From positions 62,001-126,000 of the forward strand of contig JBEKGN010000001.1 in assembly GCA_050012775.1 (NCBI GenBank): a stretch of DNA of 64,000 bases. Reading direction: 5' to 3'. A program made the position numbers and the translations under genes. The notes below the pieces were generated by a model, which saw nothing but the letters and a program-made list of their open reading frames with translations, was not told the DNA's origin and did not search any database. The stretch's first letter is position 1. The number at the start of each line of letters is the position of its first letter. This stretch comes from Roseiarcus sp050012775 (lineage in GTDB: Bacteria; Pseudomonadota; Alphaproteobacteria; Rhizobiales; Beijerinckiaceae). Positions 1 to 11,225 of the stretch are shown one piece after another.

Positions 1-1
1 G

Positions 2-70
2 CCCGCTCCGGAGGGCGAAGAAGGCGGCGGAGGCCGCCGCGAGGGCGGACGCCGCCGGGCGCGGGCGTGA
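2..70 (+). CDS. C-terminal end of an upstream gene (partial)
   Basis: A reading frame is open from the window edge to a TGA four bases before the next gene. It codes for a tail rich in Gly, Glu and Arg, a low-complexity C-terminus that does not identify the protein. The tight spacing to the RACo-like gene suggests one operon, so a corrinoid protein or methyltransferase is possible, but nothing visible proves it. Confidence 0.4.
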   Translation, partial: PAPEGEEGGGGRREGGRRRARA

Positions 71-74
71 CGCC

Positions 75-2063
75 TTGAGCGAGCATCGCATCGTCTTCAC
101 GCCGTCGGGCAAGCGCGGCAGCTTCGCGGACGGCGCAAGCGTCCTCGACGCGGCGCGCCGGCTCGGCGTCGATCTCGATTCGGTTTGCGGCGGGCGCGGC
201 ATTTGCGGACGCTGCCAGATCGACGTCGCCGAGGGCCAGTTCGCCAAACACGCGATCGCCTCGTCGCGCGGCCATGTCACGCCGTGGAACGAGGTCGAGC
301 AGCGCTACGCCGACAAACGCGGGCCCTTGAGCGAGGGACGCCGCCTCGGCTGTCAGGCGAGGATCCGCGGCGATCTCGTCATCGACGTGCCCAGGGAAAG
401 CCAGGTCCATCGCCAAGTCGTGCGCAAGCGCGCCGAGGCCCATCCGATCGAGATCGATCCGGTCGTGCGCCTTTGCTATGTCGAGGTCCGCGAGCCCGAC
501 ATGCACGACCCCTCGAGCGATTTCCGGCGTTTGCAGGCGGCGTTGCGCGAACAATGGGGCGTCGAAGATGCGGGCGCCAACCTCAGCGTGCTGCGCGGGC
601 TGCAAAAGGCGCTGCGCGCCGGCGCCTTCAAGGTCACCGTCGCCTTGCGCTGCGAGCGCGAAATCGTCGCGATTCTGCCGGGCTTTCGCGAGCGCGCCTA
701 TGGGCTCGCTTTCGACATCGGCTCGACCACGATCGCCGCGCATCTGTGCGATCTCGCGACTGGCGAAGTCGTCGCCTCGGCCGGCGCGATGAACCCGCAG
801 ATCCGCTTCGGCGAGGATCTGATGAGCCGCGTCTCCTACGTGATGATGAACCCCGGCGGCGAGGCCGATCTGACCAGCAGCGTGCGCGCGGCGATGGACG
901 CGCTGATCGGCGAACTCGCCCATGAGGCCGGCGTCGCGCGCGGCGAGATGTTCGAGGCGACGATCGTCGGCAACCCGATCATGCACCACCTTTTTCTCGG
1001 GCTCGATCCGACCGAGCTCGGCGGCGCGCCTTTCGCGCTGACGCTCGACGGCGGCTTCGAGGCGCGCGCCGGCGAACTCGGCCTTGGCCTCGCCCCCGGC
1101 GCCTTCGTCTACGCCCTGCCTTGCATCGCCGGCCATGTCGGCGCCGACGCCGCGGGCATGGTCCTCGCCGAGGGCCCCTATTTGCGCGACGAACTGACGC
1201 TGCTCGTCGACGTCGGCACCAACGCCGAGATCGTGCTGGGGAATCGGAATCGCCTGCTCGCCTGCTCCTCGCCGACCGGCCCGGCCTTCGAAGGCGCGCA
1301 GATTTCCTGTGGCCAGCGCGCCGCGCCCGGCGCGATCGAGCGCGTGCGCATCGACCGCGCGACGCTGGAGCCGCGCTACAAGGTGATCGGCTGCGATCTC
1401 TGGTCAAACGAGCCCGGCTTCGCCGAGGCGACCGCTATCAGCGGCGTCACCGGAATCTGCGGCTCCGGAATCATCGAGGCGATCGCCGAGATGTATCTCT
1501 CGGGGATCGTCTCGCCCGACGGCGTCATCGACGGCGCGCTCGCTGAGCGTTCGCCGCGCGTCGAGGCGGTCGGCAGGACGTTCTCCTACGTGCTCAGCGA
1601 GGGCGAGCCGCGTCTCGTCGTCCATCAGACCGATGTGCGCGCCATTCAGCTCGCCAAGGCGGCGCTTTACGCGGGCGCGCAATTGCTCGTCGAGCGCCTC
1701 GGCGCCGGAGCGCCGCAACGGATCGCCCTCGCCGGCGCCTTCGGCAGCCATATCGACCCGCTTTACGCGATGACGCTCGGCATGATTCCCGATTGCGATT
1801 TGAGCAAAGTCGTCGCCGCCGGCAACGCCGCGGGCACAGGCGCGCGCATCGCGCTGCTCAATCGCTCGGCGCGCGCCGAAATCGAAGCGGTTGTGCGCCG
1901 GATCGAAAAGATCGAAACCGCGATCGAGCCGAGCTTCCAGCAGCATTTCGTCGCGGCGATGGCGATCCCCAACAAGATCGACGCCTTCCCGAACCTCGCC
2001 GGGGCGGTCGAACTGCCCGCGCCGAAGGGGGGCGGCGGGGCGACGCGACGAAGGCGGCGTTAG
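75..2063 (+). CDS. RACo-like ASKHA-domain iron-sulfur protein (corrinoid reductive activator family)
   Basis: 662 aa. The N-terminus is a plant-type [2Fe-2S] ferredoxin domain with Cys at about 38, 44, 47 and 93. The remainder is a DUF4445/ASKHA fold with nucleotide-binding-like segments FDIGSTTIAAH (about 215) and LLVDVGTNAEIV (about 375), and a conserved GNPIMHHLFLG stretch. Known family members use ATP and the iron-sulfur cluster to reduce Co(II) corrinoid proteins of methyltransferase systems back to Co(I). The start is a TTG four bases after the previous stop; no better start precedes the ferredoxin domain. The C-terminus ends in a Gly/Arg-rich tail like that of the preceding partial gene. 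The corrinoid partner would lie upstream, outside the window. The family call is firm; the exact partner is inferred. Confidence 0.85.
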   Translation: MSEHRIVFTPSGKRGSFADGASVLDAARRLGVDLDSVCGGRGICGRCQIDVAEGQFAKHAIASSRGHVTPWNEVEQRYADKRGPLSEGRRLGCQARIRGDLVIDVPRESQVHRQVVRKRAEAHPIEIDPVVRLCYVEVREPDMHDPSSDFRRLQAALREQWGVEDAGANLSVLRGLQKALRAGAFKVTVALRCEREIVAILPGFRERAYGLAFDIGSTTIAAHLCDLATGEVVASAGAMNPQIRFGEDLMSRVSYVMMNPGGEADLTSSVRAAMDALIGELAHEAGVARGEMFEATIVGNPIMHHLFLGLDPTELGGAPFALTLDGGFEARAGELGLGLAPGAFVYALPCIAGHVGADAAGMVLAEGPYLRDELTLLVDVGTNAEIVLGNRNRLLACSSPTGPAFEGAQISCGQRAAPGAIERVRIDRATLEPRYKVIGCDLWSNEPGFAEATAISGVTGICGSGIIEAIAEMYLSGIVSPDGVIDGALAERSPRVEAVGRTFSYVLSEGEPRLVVHQTDVRAIQLAKAALYAGAQLLVERLGAGAPQRIALAGAFGSHIDPLYAMTLGMIPDCDLSKVVAAGNAAGTGARIALLNRSARAEIEAVVRRIEKIETAIEPSFQQHFVAAMAIPNKIDAFPNLAGAVELPAPKGGGGATRRRRR

Positions 2064-2078
2064 GCGACCGAAGCTGGT

Positions 2079-3026
2079 TCAGAACGCCGCGCCGCGCAGC
2101 CATCCCTCCAGCGCGATCCCTGAGAAAAGGATCAGCCCCGCGTCGCGATTGGAGCGGAACAATTTGAGCGCCGTCGCCGGGCTCGCGCCCTCGACCTGGG
2201 AAAGCTGCCAGAGAAGATGCGCCGCGTAGCCCGCCCAGCCGAGCTCGGCGAGGAAGCCCGCGCCGACCCACAGCAGCGCGCCTTGGGCCAGCAGCGCGGT
2301 CAGCAGATAGAACAGCCCGACGCCGAGCCGCGCATGGGCGCCGAACAGCCGCGCCGTCGATTTGATGCCGACGATCGCGTCGTCGCGCGCATCCTGCAGC
2401 GCGTAGATCGTATCGTAACCGATCGTCCAGCAAAACGCCGAGGCGTAGAGCAACAGCGCGGGCGGCGCGAGCGCGCCGTAGGTCGCCGCCCAGCCCATCA
2501 GCGCGCCCCAGGAAAAGGCGAGGCCGAGCACCGCCTGCGGCCACGAGGTGACGCGCTTCATCAGGGGATAGACGGCGACGATCGCGAGCGAGGCGAGACC
2601 CAGCGCGATGGAAAACCCATTGAACGAAAAGAGCACGGCGAGGCCGACGAGCGCCTGCGCCACGAGAAACGCCGCGGCCGCGCCGACGCCGACGCGGCCC
2701 GAGGGCAGCGGGCGCCTCTTGGTGCGCTCGACGCCGGCGTCGAGCCTGCGATCGAGGATGTCGTTGTAGGTGCAGCCGGCTCCGCGCATCGCGATCGCGC
2801 CGACGAGAAAAAGCACGAGATGCCAGAGATTCGGTCCGCGATGCGCCGCCAGACCGGCCAGCGCCGTCGATTGCCAGCACGGCGCGAGCAGCAGCTGCCA
2901 GCCGGCCGGACGATCGAGCCGGGCCAATTGCACGAAAGGCAGAGCGAAATTCGGCGTCAGCCGCAGCACGAGGCTGGTCGGGCGCGCGTCGGGCAGCGCG
3001 CCGGGCCGGGAAGCCTCGAGGCTCAA
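2079..3026 (-). CDS. ubiA: 4-hydroxybenzoate polyprenyltransferase
   Basis: 315 aa integral membrane protein that attaches the polyprenyl chain to 4-hydroxybenzoate in ubiquinone synthesis. The UbiA signature is present: a first Asp-rich motif NDILDRRLD, a second aspartate cluster ALQDARDD, and the family opening LDRPAGWQLLLAP. About eight hydrophobic segments are visible. The frame stays open for another 125 codons upstream, but that extension is charged, low-complexity and antisense-free noise over the neighbouring secreted-protein gene. The start is therefore placed at a TTG whose last two bases form the TGA stop of that gene (a TTGA overlap), which implies translational coupling. Length fits the family. 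Confidence 0.9.
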   Translation of the reverse strand: MSLEASRPGALPDARPTSLVLRLTPNFALPFVQLARLDRPAGWQLLLAPCWQSTALAGLAAHRGPNLWHLVLFLVGAIAMRGAGCTYNDILDRRLDAGVERTKRRPLPSGRVGVGAAAAFLVAQALVGLAVLFSFNGFSIALGLASLAIVAVYPLMKRVTSWPQAVLGLAFSWGALMGWAATYGALAPPALLLYASAFCWTIGYDTIYALQDARDDAIVGIKSTARLFGAHARLGVGLFYLLTALLAQGALLWVGAGFLAELGWAGYAAHLLWQLSQVEGASPATALKLFRSNRDAGLILFSGIALEGWLRGAAF

Positions 3027-3457
3027 AGCGGGCCGGTCGGCAGCGGCTGAGCCTGGGGGGCGCCGCCCTGCGCCTGCTGCTCTTTCACCTTTTTCATCTG
3101 CGCGGCCACCGCGCAGGCCCTGGCGGAGAAAGCGGCGCTCTTGACATGGTTGGCCTTGAGCTGAGCGAGCGCCTCGTCGGGGACCTGGCACCAGTCCTTG
3201 TTCTTCGACATATAGGCGATCATCGCGTTTTCCGCCGCGTTGAGGCCGGCGGATTTGGCGCAGAAGACCGCCGGATCGAGTTGCTTGCCGTGCGCGCTCT
3301 TGACCAGATAGTTGATCAACGCCAGTTGCGCCTCGCGCTGTTGCGCGAGCTTTTGCAGATCGTCGCCGCAGTTCTGCTGCGCGTAAGAGGGAGCCGCCCA
3401 CCCCGCGCCGCCGAGCGACAGCGCGAGAAACAGCATCGTGGTGAAACGCCTCGTCAT
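3023..3457 (-). CDS. Small exported protein with four cysteines, unknown function
   Basis: 144 aa from the chosen ATG. A classical signal peptide is visible (MTRRFTTMLFLALSLGG, with cleavage near PSYAQ/Q). The mature part is short, helical and charged, with four Cys that could form two disulfides, and ends in a Gln/Pro-rich tail. In-frame ATGs at 3478 and 3490 would only lengthen the n-region; the one at 3478 has a GGAAA-like site upstream and is a fair alternative. The gene overlaps ubiA by four bases, so the two are probably co-translated. I do not recognise the family beyond a conserved hypothetical exported protein. Confidence 0.75.
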   Translation of the reverse strand: MTRRFTTMLFLALSLGGAGWAAPSYAQQNCGDDLQKLAQQREAQLALINYLVKSAHGKQLDPAVFCAKSAGLNAAENAMIAYMSKNKDWCQVPDEALAQLKANHVKSAAFSARACAVAAQMKKVKEQQAQGGAPQAQPLPTGPL

Positions 3458-3569
3458 CGTCGAGAATCCCGCATTCATTAAGTTTTCCATATTACAACAA
3501 CTCGCGTCCGCGCGACAGCGCCGCAAAAAAGCGGCGAAAACGGGGCGACGGCGCGAATTCGACGGACGC

Positions 3570-4574
3570 TCACGCCCAGCCGCGCGCTCGCGTATCGATC
3601 GCGTAGAGCTGCGGCGCAGCAGCGATCGCGGCCATGCCGACGAGCACGGAATCGGCGCGCATGACCAGCCGCGTCGGGATGCGGCGCGCCAGCGCGTCGA
3701 CCGGCGCCTTGGCCTCGAAGGCGCGGCGGAACGTCGCGTCGTCGAGAAAATCGACGATGCGCGGCAGCACGCCGCCGGCGAGCGTGACGCCGCCCGTGGC
3801 GACGAAGGCGACGCCCATGTCGCCGGAAAAACGCGCGACGATGCGCCAGAACAGCCTCAGGCTCGCCGCCTCCTCGCCGTCGCGATTCGCCAGCGCCGCG
3901 GCGACCAGCGCCGGCCCGTCGAGCGACGGCTTCGGCCGCCCGAGCGCCGCCGCGCGCGCGGCGTGCACGCGAACGAGGCCGGGACCGGATATGACGCTTT
4001 CGGTGGTCACGCGGCCGCACACGCGCTCGAGATGCGGCCACAGCGCGCCCTCCTCGTCGCCGACCGGCCCGAAGTCGATGTGGCACGCTTCCGAGGCGAG
4101 CGGCGTGTGGCGTCCGCCCGCTTCTATGAGGGCGCCGATCCCGAGGCCCGTGCCCGGCCCGAGGATGACTTGGGGCCCGCGCGCGCCGAACGGCGCCGGC
4201 CCGATCGCGCGCGCCCATTGCCTCGGGATCGCCGGCAGCGAAAGGGCCTGCGCCTCGAAATCGTTGAACAGCAGACCCTGGCCGAGGCCGAGCCGGCGCG
4301 CCGCCTCGGGGCCGTCGATGAGCCAGGGCGCGTTGGTGAGCTTGAGCTTGCGCCCGTCGACCGGCCCGGCGCCGCAGGCGATGACCGAACGCGGCCGCCC
4401 GCCGAGTTTTGGGATCGCCGCCTCGACCGCCTCGACGAGGCCGGGATAATCCTTGGTCCTGAGATGCGCGACCGGCCCGAGCGGCGCGTCGGGCGCGCCC
4501 TGCAGCGCCAGGCGCACCTTGGTGCCGCCGACGTCGCAGACGAGGACGGGGAAGGGAAAGGCGAAGTCGCTCAT
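3570..4574 (-). CDS. glk: Glucokinase
   Basis: 334 aa. It phosphorylates glucose with ATP to glucose 6-phosphate in the cytoplasm. The N-terminus carries the ASKHA phosphate-binding motif CDVGGTKVRLAL (residues 13-24). A FNDFEAQALSLP segment, the GPGTGLGIGAL adenosine loop and the EAGGRHTPLAS sugar-binding region follow in family order. The ATG at 4574 gives the usual bacterial Glk length; the open frame further upstream has no family similarity. It is divergent from the cytosine methyltransferase gene with a short shared promoter region. No sugar transport genes are adjacent. Confidence 0.88.
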   Translation of the reverse strand: MSDFAFPFPVLVCDVGGTKVRLALQGAPDAPLGPVAHLRTKDYPGLVEAVEAAIPKLGGRPRSVIACGAGPVDGRKLKLTNAPWLIDGPEAARRLGLGQGLLFNDFEAQALSLPAIPRQWARAIGPAPFGARGPQVILGPGTGLGIGALIEAGGRHTPLASEACHIDFGPVGDEEGALWPHLERVCGRVTTESVISGPGLVRVHAARAAALGRPKPSLDGPALVAAALANRDGEEAASLRLFWRIVARFSGDMGVAFVATGGVTLAGGVLPRIVDFLDDATFRRAFEAKAPVDALARRIPTRLVMRADSVLVGMAAIAAAPQLYAIDTRARGWA

Positions 4575-4636
4575 GGCGGCATAAACGCAAGAAGGCGCGC
4601 CGGCCGTCAAGGCGAGGCGCCCCCGCGCGCGAAAAA

Positions 4637-5839
4637 ATGCTCTATCCTCCTGTCGTGAGCGAATCGCCGACATCCCTCCGACCCGGCTTCTATGAATTCT
4701 TCTGCGGCGGCGGCATGGCGCGCGTCGGGCTGGGGGCGGCGTGGCGTTGTCTCCTCGCCAACGACTTCGACCCGCGCAAGGCTTCGAGCTACGCCGACAA
4801 TTGGGGCGAGGGCGATCTCAGATGCGGCGATATCGCCGCGCTGACCAGCGCCGACCTGCCCGGCGGCGCCGATCTCGCCTGGGCGTCCTTTCCCTGCCAG
4901 GATCTTTCGCTCGCGGGCGCGGGCGCGGGGCTTTCCGGAGCGCGCTCCGGCGCCTTTTGGGGTTTTCACGCGCTGATGCGCGATCTCAAGGGCGAGGGGC
5001 GCGCGCCCAAGATCATCGCGCTCGAAAACGTGCTGGGCGCGCTGACCTCGAAGGGCGGGGCCGATTTTATCGCGCTGTGCCGCGCGTTGGACGGGCTCGA
5101 CTATCGCTTCGGCGCGCTGACGATCGACGCCGCGCATTTCGTGCCGCAATCGCGCCCGCGCTTATTTCTCGTCGCGCTGCGCGACGATTTCTTCCCGCCC
5201 GAGGATTTGACGGCGTCGGCGCCGAGCGCGCCCTTCGCCGCGCCAGCCTTGCGCCGGGCCGCCGCCGGCCTGCCGCCGACGCTCGCGGAACGATGGCTGT
5301 GGTGGCGCCTGCCCGAGCCGCCGCGCGCCAACCTCTCGCTCGCCGACTGCCTCGACGACGATCCCGAGGACGCGCCCTGGCACAGCGGCGAGCAAACCCG
5401 CGCCTTCATCGCCGCGATGTCGAAGGCGTCGCTGCGCGACCTGGCGGCCGCCCGCGCGCGCGGCGCGCGCCAGGTCGCCGCCTTGTTCCGGCGAACGCGC
5501 CCCGACGGCGCCGGCGGAACGACAGTGCGCGCCGAGGCGCGCTTCGACGGCCTGGCGGGCTGTCTGCGAACGCCCGCCGGCGGCTCCAGCCGGCAGTTCC
5601 TGATCGAAGTCGAGGGCGAGGCGACGCGCTCGCGCCTGATCGGCGCGCGCGAAGCCGCGCGGCTGATGGGCCTGCCGGAGAGCTATCGGCTGCCCGCGCG
5701 CCGCAACGACGCCTATCGCCTCGTCGGCGACGGCGTCGCGGCGCCGGTCGTGCGCTTCCTCAGCGACTATCTGCTGCTGCCGCTGCTGGCGGCGCAAAGC
5801 GAAGCCGCGCGCGACGCTCCGTGCGCCCGGCGCGCATGA
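4637..5839 (+). CDS. DNA (cytosine-5) methyltransferase
   Basis: 400 aa. All core m5C methyltransferase motifs are readable: motif I FFCGGGMARVGLG (21-33), the catalytic PCQ of motif IV with Cys about 87, the ENV of motif VI (130-132), QSRPRLFLV of motif VIII (171-179), and GDGVAAPV near residue 364 as motif X. The protein is expected to methylate cytosine at a short DNA site, whose sequence cannot be read from here. It overlaps the vsr gene through ATGA, so the two are co-translated. No restriction endonuclease is adjacent: the flanks are glk and ppc. It is therefore probably an orphan methyltransferase or the remnant of a restriction-modification system. Confidence 0.9.
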   Translation: MLYPPVVSESPTSLRPGFYEFFCGGGMARVGLGAAWRCLLANDFDPRKASSYADNWGEGDLRCGDIAALTSADLPGGADLAWASFPCQDLSLAGAGAGLSGARSGAFWGFHALMRDLKGEGRAPKIIALENVLGALTSKGGADFIALCRALDGLDYRFGALTIDAAHFVPQSRPRLFLVALRDDFFPPEDLTASAPSAPFAAPALRRAAAGLPPTLAERWLWWRLPEPPRANLSLADCLDDDPEDAPWHSGEQTRAFIAAMSKASLRDLAAARARGARQVAALFRRTRPDGAGGTTVRAEARFDGLAGCLRTPAGGSSRQFLIEVEGEATRSRLIGAREAARLMGLPESYRLPARRNDAYRLVGDGVAAPVVRFLSDYLLLPLLAAQSEAARDAPCARRA

Positions 5840-6255
5840 AGGCGCCGCGCAAACCCTCTCCCGAGCGCTCCGCGGTCATGCGCGCGGTCAAATCGCGCGA
5901 CACCGGGCCGGAACTGGCGGTGCGCGCGATCCTGCGCTCGCTCGCGCCCGGCTATCGCCTGCATCGCGCCGATCTGCCGGGCAAGCCCGACATCGTCTAT
6001 GCCAGCCGGCGCCTGGCGATTTTCGTTCACGGCTGCTTCTGGCATGGCCACGATTGCCCGCGCGGCGCGCGCATGCCCAAGAACAACGCCGATTATTGGC
6101 GCGAAAAGATCGCCCGCAACCGCGCGCGCGACGCCAGGTCCGTCGCGGCGCTGGAAGCGATGGGCTGGCGCGCGCTGGTGATCTTCGAATGCGCGCTCAA
6201 AGACCCGGCGGCGCTGCGCGCGCGCCTTGGCGCCGCGCTTGCATCGGCGCTATAG
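5836..6255 (+). CDS. vsr: Very short patch repair (Vsr) DNA mismatch endonuclease
   Basis: 139 aa, the normal Vsr length. It shows SRDTGPELAVRAILRS at the N-terminus, the catalytic-region LPGKPDIVY, then the hallmark VHGCFWHGHDC with its zinc-ligand Cys and His residues and the PKNNADYW segment. Vsr nicks DNA at T:G mismatches produced when 5-methylcytosine deaminates. Its ATG starts inside the stop codon region of the methyltransferase (ATGA overlap), matching the usual functional pairing. The start is clear because the ATG gives exactly the family N-terminus. Confidence 0.93.
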   Translation: MKAPRKPSPERSAVMRAVKSRDTGPELAVRAILRSLAPGYRLHRADLPGKPDIVYASRRLAIFVHGCFWHGHDCPRGARMPKNNADYWREKIARNRARDARSVAALEAMGWRALVIFECALKDPAALRARLGAALASAL

Positions 6256-6351
6256 CGCGCAAATGGCTTGCGCCGCCGATTGACGCGCTGCAACATAGAC
6301 GAAAGTTCAATTCAGGCCGGCCCGCCCGGCCGGCCGCTCGGGGCCCCGCCA

Positions 6352-9141
<2,790 letters not shown>

Positions 9142-9220
9142 GCGGTGACGACGTTCTCCCGCCCAGAGCCATGATATGAGGGAATTGCGGCGCCATTTTC
9201 CGCCGCCTCGCGTTCCCCCG

Positions 9221-9274
9221 TTGACGTCGCCTCTCGCAGTCCCTATATTTTGACTGGTCATATCCACTAGTCAA
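9221..9274 (+). promoter_or_regulatory. Sigma-70 promoter and palindromic operator of the toxin-antitoxin pair
   Basis: TTGACG (9221-9226) and TATATT (9244-9249) are separated by 17 bases, a near-consensus promoter. Immediately downstream lies an inverted repeat with 9-base arms TTGACTGGT (9250-9258) and ACTAGTCAA (9266-9274), 8 of 9 complementary, with a 7-base spacer. It covers the transcription start region, 15 bases before the antitoxin ATG. This is the expected arrangement for autorepression by a Phd-type antitoxin. Confidence 0.75.
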
Positions 9275-9289
9275 TCTTTGAGGGCCGCC

Positions 9290-9535
9290 ATGCGTTCGAT
9301 TCAAGCGGCCGAGGCCAAGGCGCATCTGTCGAGCCTGCTCGACGAAGTCGAGCGCGGCCAAACCATCGTCATCACGCGCCACGGCAAGCCGATCGCCCGC
9401 ATCGTTCCCGAGGCTGACAGTCGTCAGGCCCGGATCGCCAGCGCGATGGCCGAGATCGAGGAATTTCGCAAGACGATGCCGAGGATTGCGCTGGAGGACA
9501 TCCTCTCGGCGCGTCACGAAGGGCACAAATACTGA
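9290..9535 (+). CDS. Type II antitoxin, Phd/YefM family
   Basis: 81 aa. The N-terminal half has the Phd fold signature: IQAAEAKAHLSSLLDEVERG, then TIVITRHGKPIARIVP, the DNA-binding and dimerisation part. The C-terminal helix EIEEFRKTMPRIALEDIL is the toxin-binding tail. The ATG at 9290 has GAGGG seven bases upstream; an in-frame TTG at 9278 is a weaker alternative. The stop shares one base with the toxin start (TGATG), the usual coupled arrangement. It should neutralise the downstream PIN toxin and repress its own promoter. Confidence 0.9.
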   Translation: MRSIQAAEAKAHLSSLLDEVERGQTIVITRHGKPIARIVPEADSRQARIASAMAEIEEFRKTMPRIALEDILSARHEGHKY

Positions 9536-9948
9536 TGCCCTTCGTCGTCGACGCCTCCGTCGCCGCCTGCTGGATCATGCCCGACGAGCGCCACGCCGTC
9601 GCCGAACGCGCCTTCGCGCGCATCGCGAGGGACCCGATCGTGGCGCCATGCCTGTGGTGGTTCGAACTTCGCAACGTTTTGATCGTCAACGAGCGGCGCG
9701 GGCGCATCGACCCGGCGCAATCCGCCAAGGCGCTGCGCCTGCTCGCCGCGCTGCCGGTCGCGATCGACACGGAAGTCGATGAAGACGCCTTAATGCAACT
9801 GGCCCGCCGGCGCCGGCTCACCGTTTACGACGCCGCCTATCTCGAACTGGCGCTGCGCAAGCGATGCCCGCTCGCGACGCTCGACGTCGCGCTGGCCGAT
9901 GCCGCGCGAGCGGAAGAGGCGCAGTTGATTGGAGAGGGCGACACTTGA
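9535..9948 (+). CDS. Type II toxin, PIN-domain (VapC-like) ribonuclease
   Basis: 137 aa. PIN-domain acidic residues are in place: Asp6 in FVVDASVA, Glu44 in FELRN, Asp99 in YDAAYLELA, and Asp117 in LATLDVALADAA. Such proteins are Mg-dependent endoribonucleases, often acting on tRNA or rRNA; the target here is unknown. The pairing with a Phd-family antitoxin, rather than VapB, is common among alphaproteobacteria. The frame is intact with all catalytic residues, so the toxin looks functional. It converges on proB with only 21 bases between them. Confidence 0.9.
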   Translation: MPFVVDASVAACWIMPDERHAVAERAFARIARDPIVAPCLWWFELRNVLIVNERRGRIDPAQSAKALRLLAALPVAIDTEVDEDALMQLARRRRLTVYDAAYLELALRKRCPLATLDVALADAARAEEAQLIGEGDT

Positions 9949-9969
9949 ATTTGGGCGCGCGAGCCCGCC

Positions 9970-11097
9970 TCACCTCTCGCTGAGCGCCATATCGTCGCGA
10001 TGAATCATCTCCGCCCGCCCGGTCACGCCCAGCACATGCGCGATGTCGCGCGAGTTGCGGCCGCGGATGCGTTCGGCGTGCAGCGCGTCGTAGGCGACGA
10101 GGCCGCGGCCGATCTCGGCGCCGTTTTCGTCGCGGATCGCGACGCAGTCGCCGCGCGCGAATACGCCTTCGATGCGCGTCACCCCGGCCGGCAGCAGGCT
10201 CTTGCCGCTCGCCAGCGCCTTGGCGGCGCCGGCGTCGACATAGACCGCGCCCTTGAGTTCGAGCGAGCCGCCGATCCAAACCTTGCGCGCGGTCACCGGA
10301 TTGGACGGCGTCAGGAACCAGGTGCAGGGCGCCCCCTCGCCGATGCGCGCGATGGGATGCGCGACGCGCCCGTCCGCGATCACCATATGGGCGCCGCCGC
10401 TGGCGGCGATGCGCGCCGCCTCGATCTTGGTGCGCATGCCGCCGCGCGACAGCTCCGAGGCGGCGCCTCCCGCCATCGCCTCGATCCGCGGGGTGACGCG
10501 CTCGACGAGCGGGATCAGCTTGGCCTTGGGATCGTCCTTCGGCGGCGCCTCATAGAGGCCGGCGACGTCGGAGAGCAGGATCAGCAGATCGGCGCTCGCC
10601 ATCGTGGCCACGCGCGCGGCGAGCCGGTCGTTGTCGCCGTAGCGGATTTCGCTGGTGGCGACGGTGTCGTTCTCGTTGATGATCGGGATCGCGCGAATCG
10701 CGGAAAGCCGCGCCAGCGTCTCGCGGGCGTTGAGATAGCGCCGCCGCTCCTCCGTGTCCTGCAAGGTCAGCAGCACCTGGCCGGCGACGATGCCGCGCTG
10801 ATGGAGCGCCTGCGACCACGCGCGCGCGAGCGCGATCTGGCCGATCGCGGCCGCCGCCTGGCTGTCCTCCAACTTGAGCGCGCCCTTGCGCAGCCCCGCG
10901 ACGGTGCGCCCGAGCGCGATCGCCCCGGAGGACACCACGAGAACGTCGGCGCCGCGCGCGTGCAAGGCCGCGATATCGGCGACCAGCGCGTCGAGCCAAT
11001 CCTGCTTCAAAACGCCGCGCCCGCCGTCGACCAGAAGGGACGAGCCGACCTTGACGACGACGCGGGAAAATTGGTCGAGTGCGGGAAGCTTCGTCAC
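9970..11097 (-). CDS. proB: Glutamate 5-kinase with PUA domain
   Basis: 375 aa. First enzyme of proline synthesis, ATP-dependent phosphorylation of glutamate. The amino-acid kinase domain shows VVVKVGSSLL near residue 13, VVSSGAIALG, PIINENDTV and the GGMRTKIEAA phosphate loop. The C-terminal ~90 residues form the PUA domain seen in the long form of the enzyme and linked to feedback control. It is usually next to obgE and proA in this group; here it stands alone, with proA about 34 kb away on the other strand. The gene starts 77 bases from a putative promoter for mbfA on the opposite strand. Confidence 0.94.
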   Translation of the reverse strand: MTKLPALDQFSRVVVKVGSSLLVDGGRGVLKQDWLDALVADIAALHARGADVLVVSSGAIALGRTVAGLRKGALKLEDSQAAAAIGQIALARAWSQALHQRGIVAGQVLLTLQDTEERRRYLNARETLARLSAIRAIPIINENDTVATSEIRYGDNDRLAARVATMASADLLILLSDVAGLYEAPPKDDPKAKLIPLVERVTPRIEAMAGGAASELSRGGMRTKIEAARIAASGGAHMVIADGRVAHPIARIGEGAPCTWFLTPSNPVTARKVWIGGSLELKGAVYVDAGAAKALASGKSLLPAGVTRIEGVFARGDCVAIRDENGAEIGRGLVAYDALHAERIRGRNSRDIAHVLGVTGRAEMIHRDDMALSER

Positions 11098-11174
11098 GGT
11101 CGGCGCAAAGTCGGAAACGGCGAGAACATCGTCCTGGCCGTAGAGCAGCCCCGGCGCTAAAGCAAGCCGAGCGG

Positions 11175-11216
11175 TTGACCGCGCGCCGCTGGATTTATTA
11201 GAATGAGTCTAATAAA
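11175..11216 (+). promoter_or_regulatory. Promoter overlapped by an Irr/ICE-like iron box upstream of mbfA
   Basis: TTGACC (11175-11180) and TAGAAT (11199-11204) form a -35/-10 pair with an 18-base spacer. The -10 lies inside a perfect inverted repeat: arms TTTATTAGA (11194-11202) and TCTAATAAA (11208-11216) around a 5-base spacer. Its core TTAGAA-TGA-GTCTAA differs by one base from a TTAGAA-N3-TTCTAA arrangement, the form of iron control elements bound by Irr in rhizobia. mbfA is a known Irr-repressed gene in relatives, so the site fits its neighbour. Binding is inferred. Confidence 0.65.
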
Positions 11217-11225
11217 CCTCCCTCA

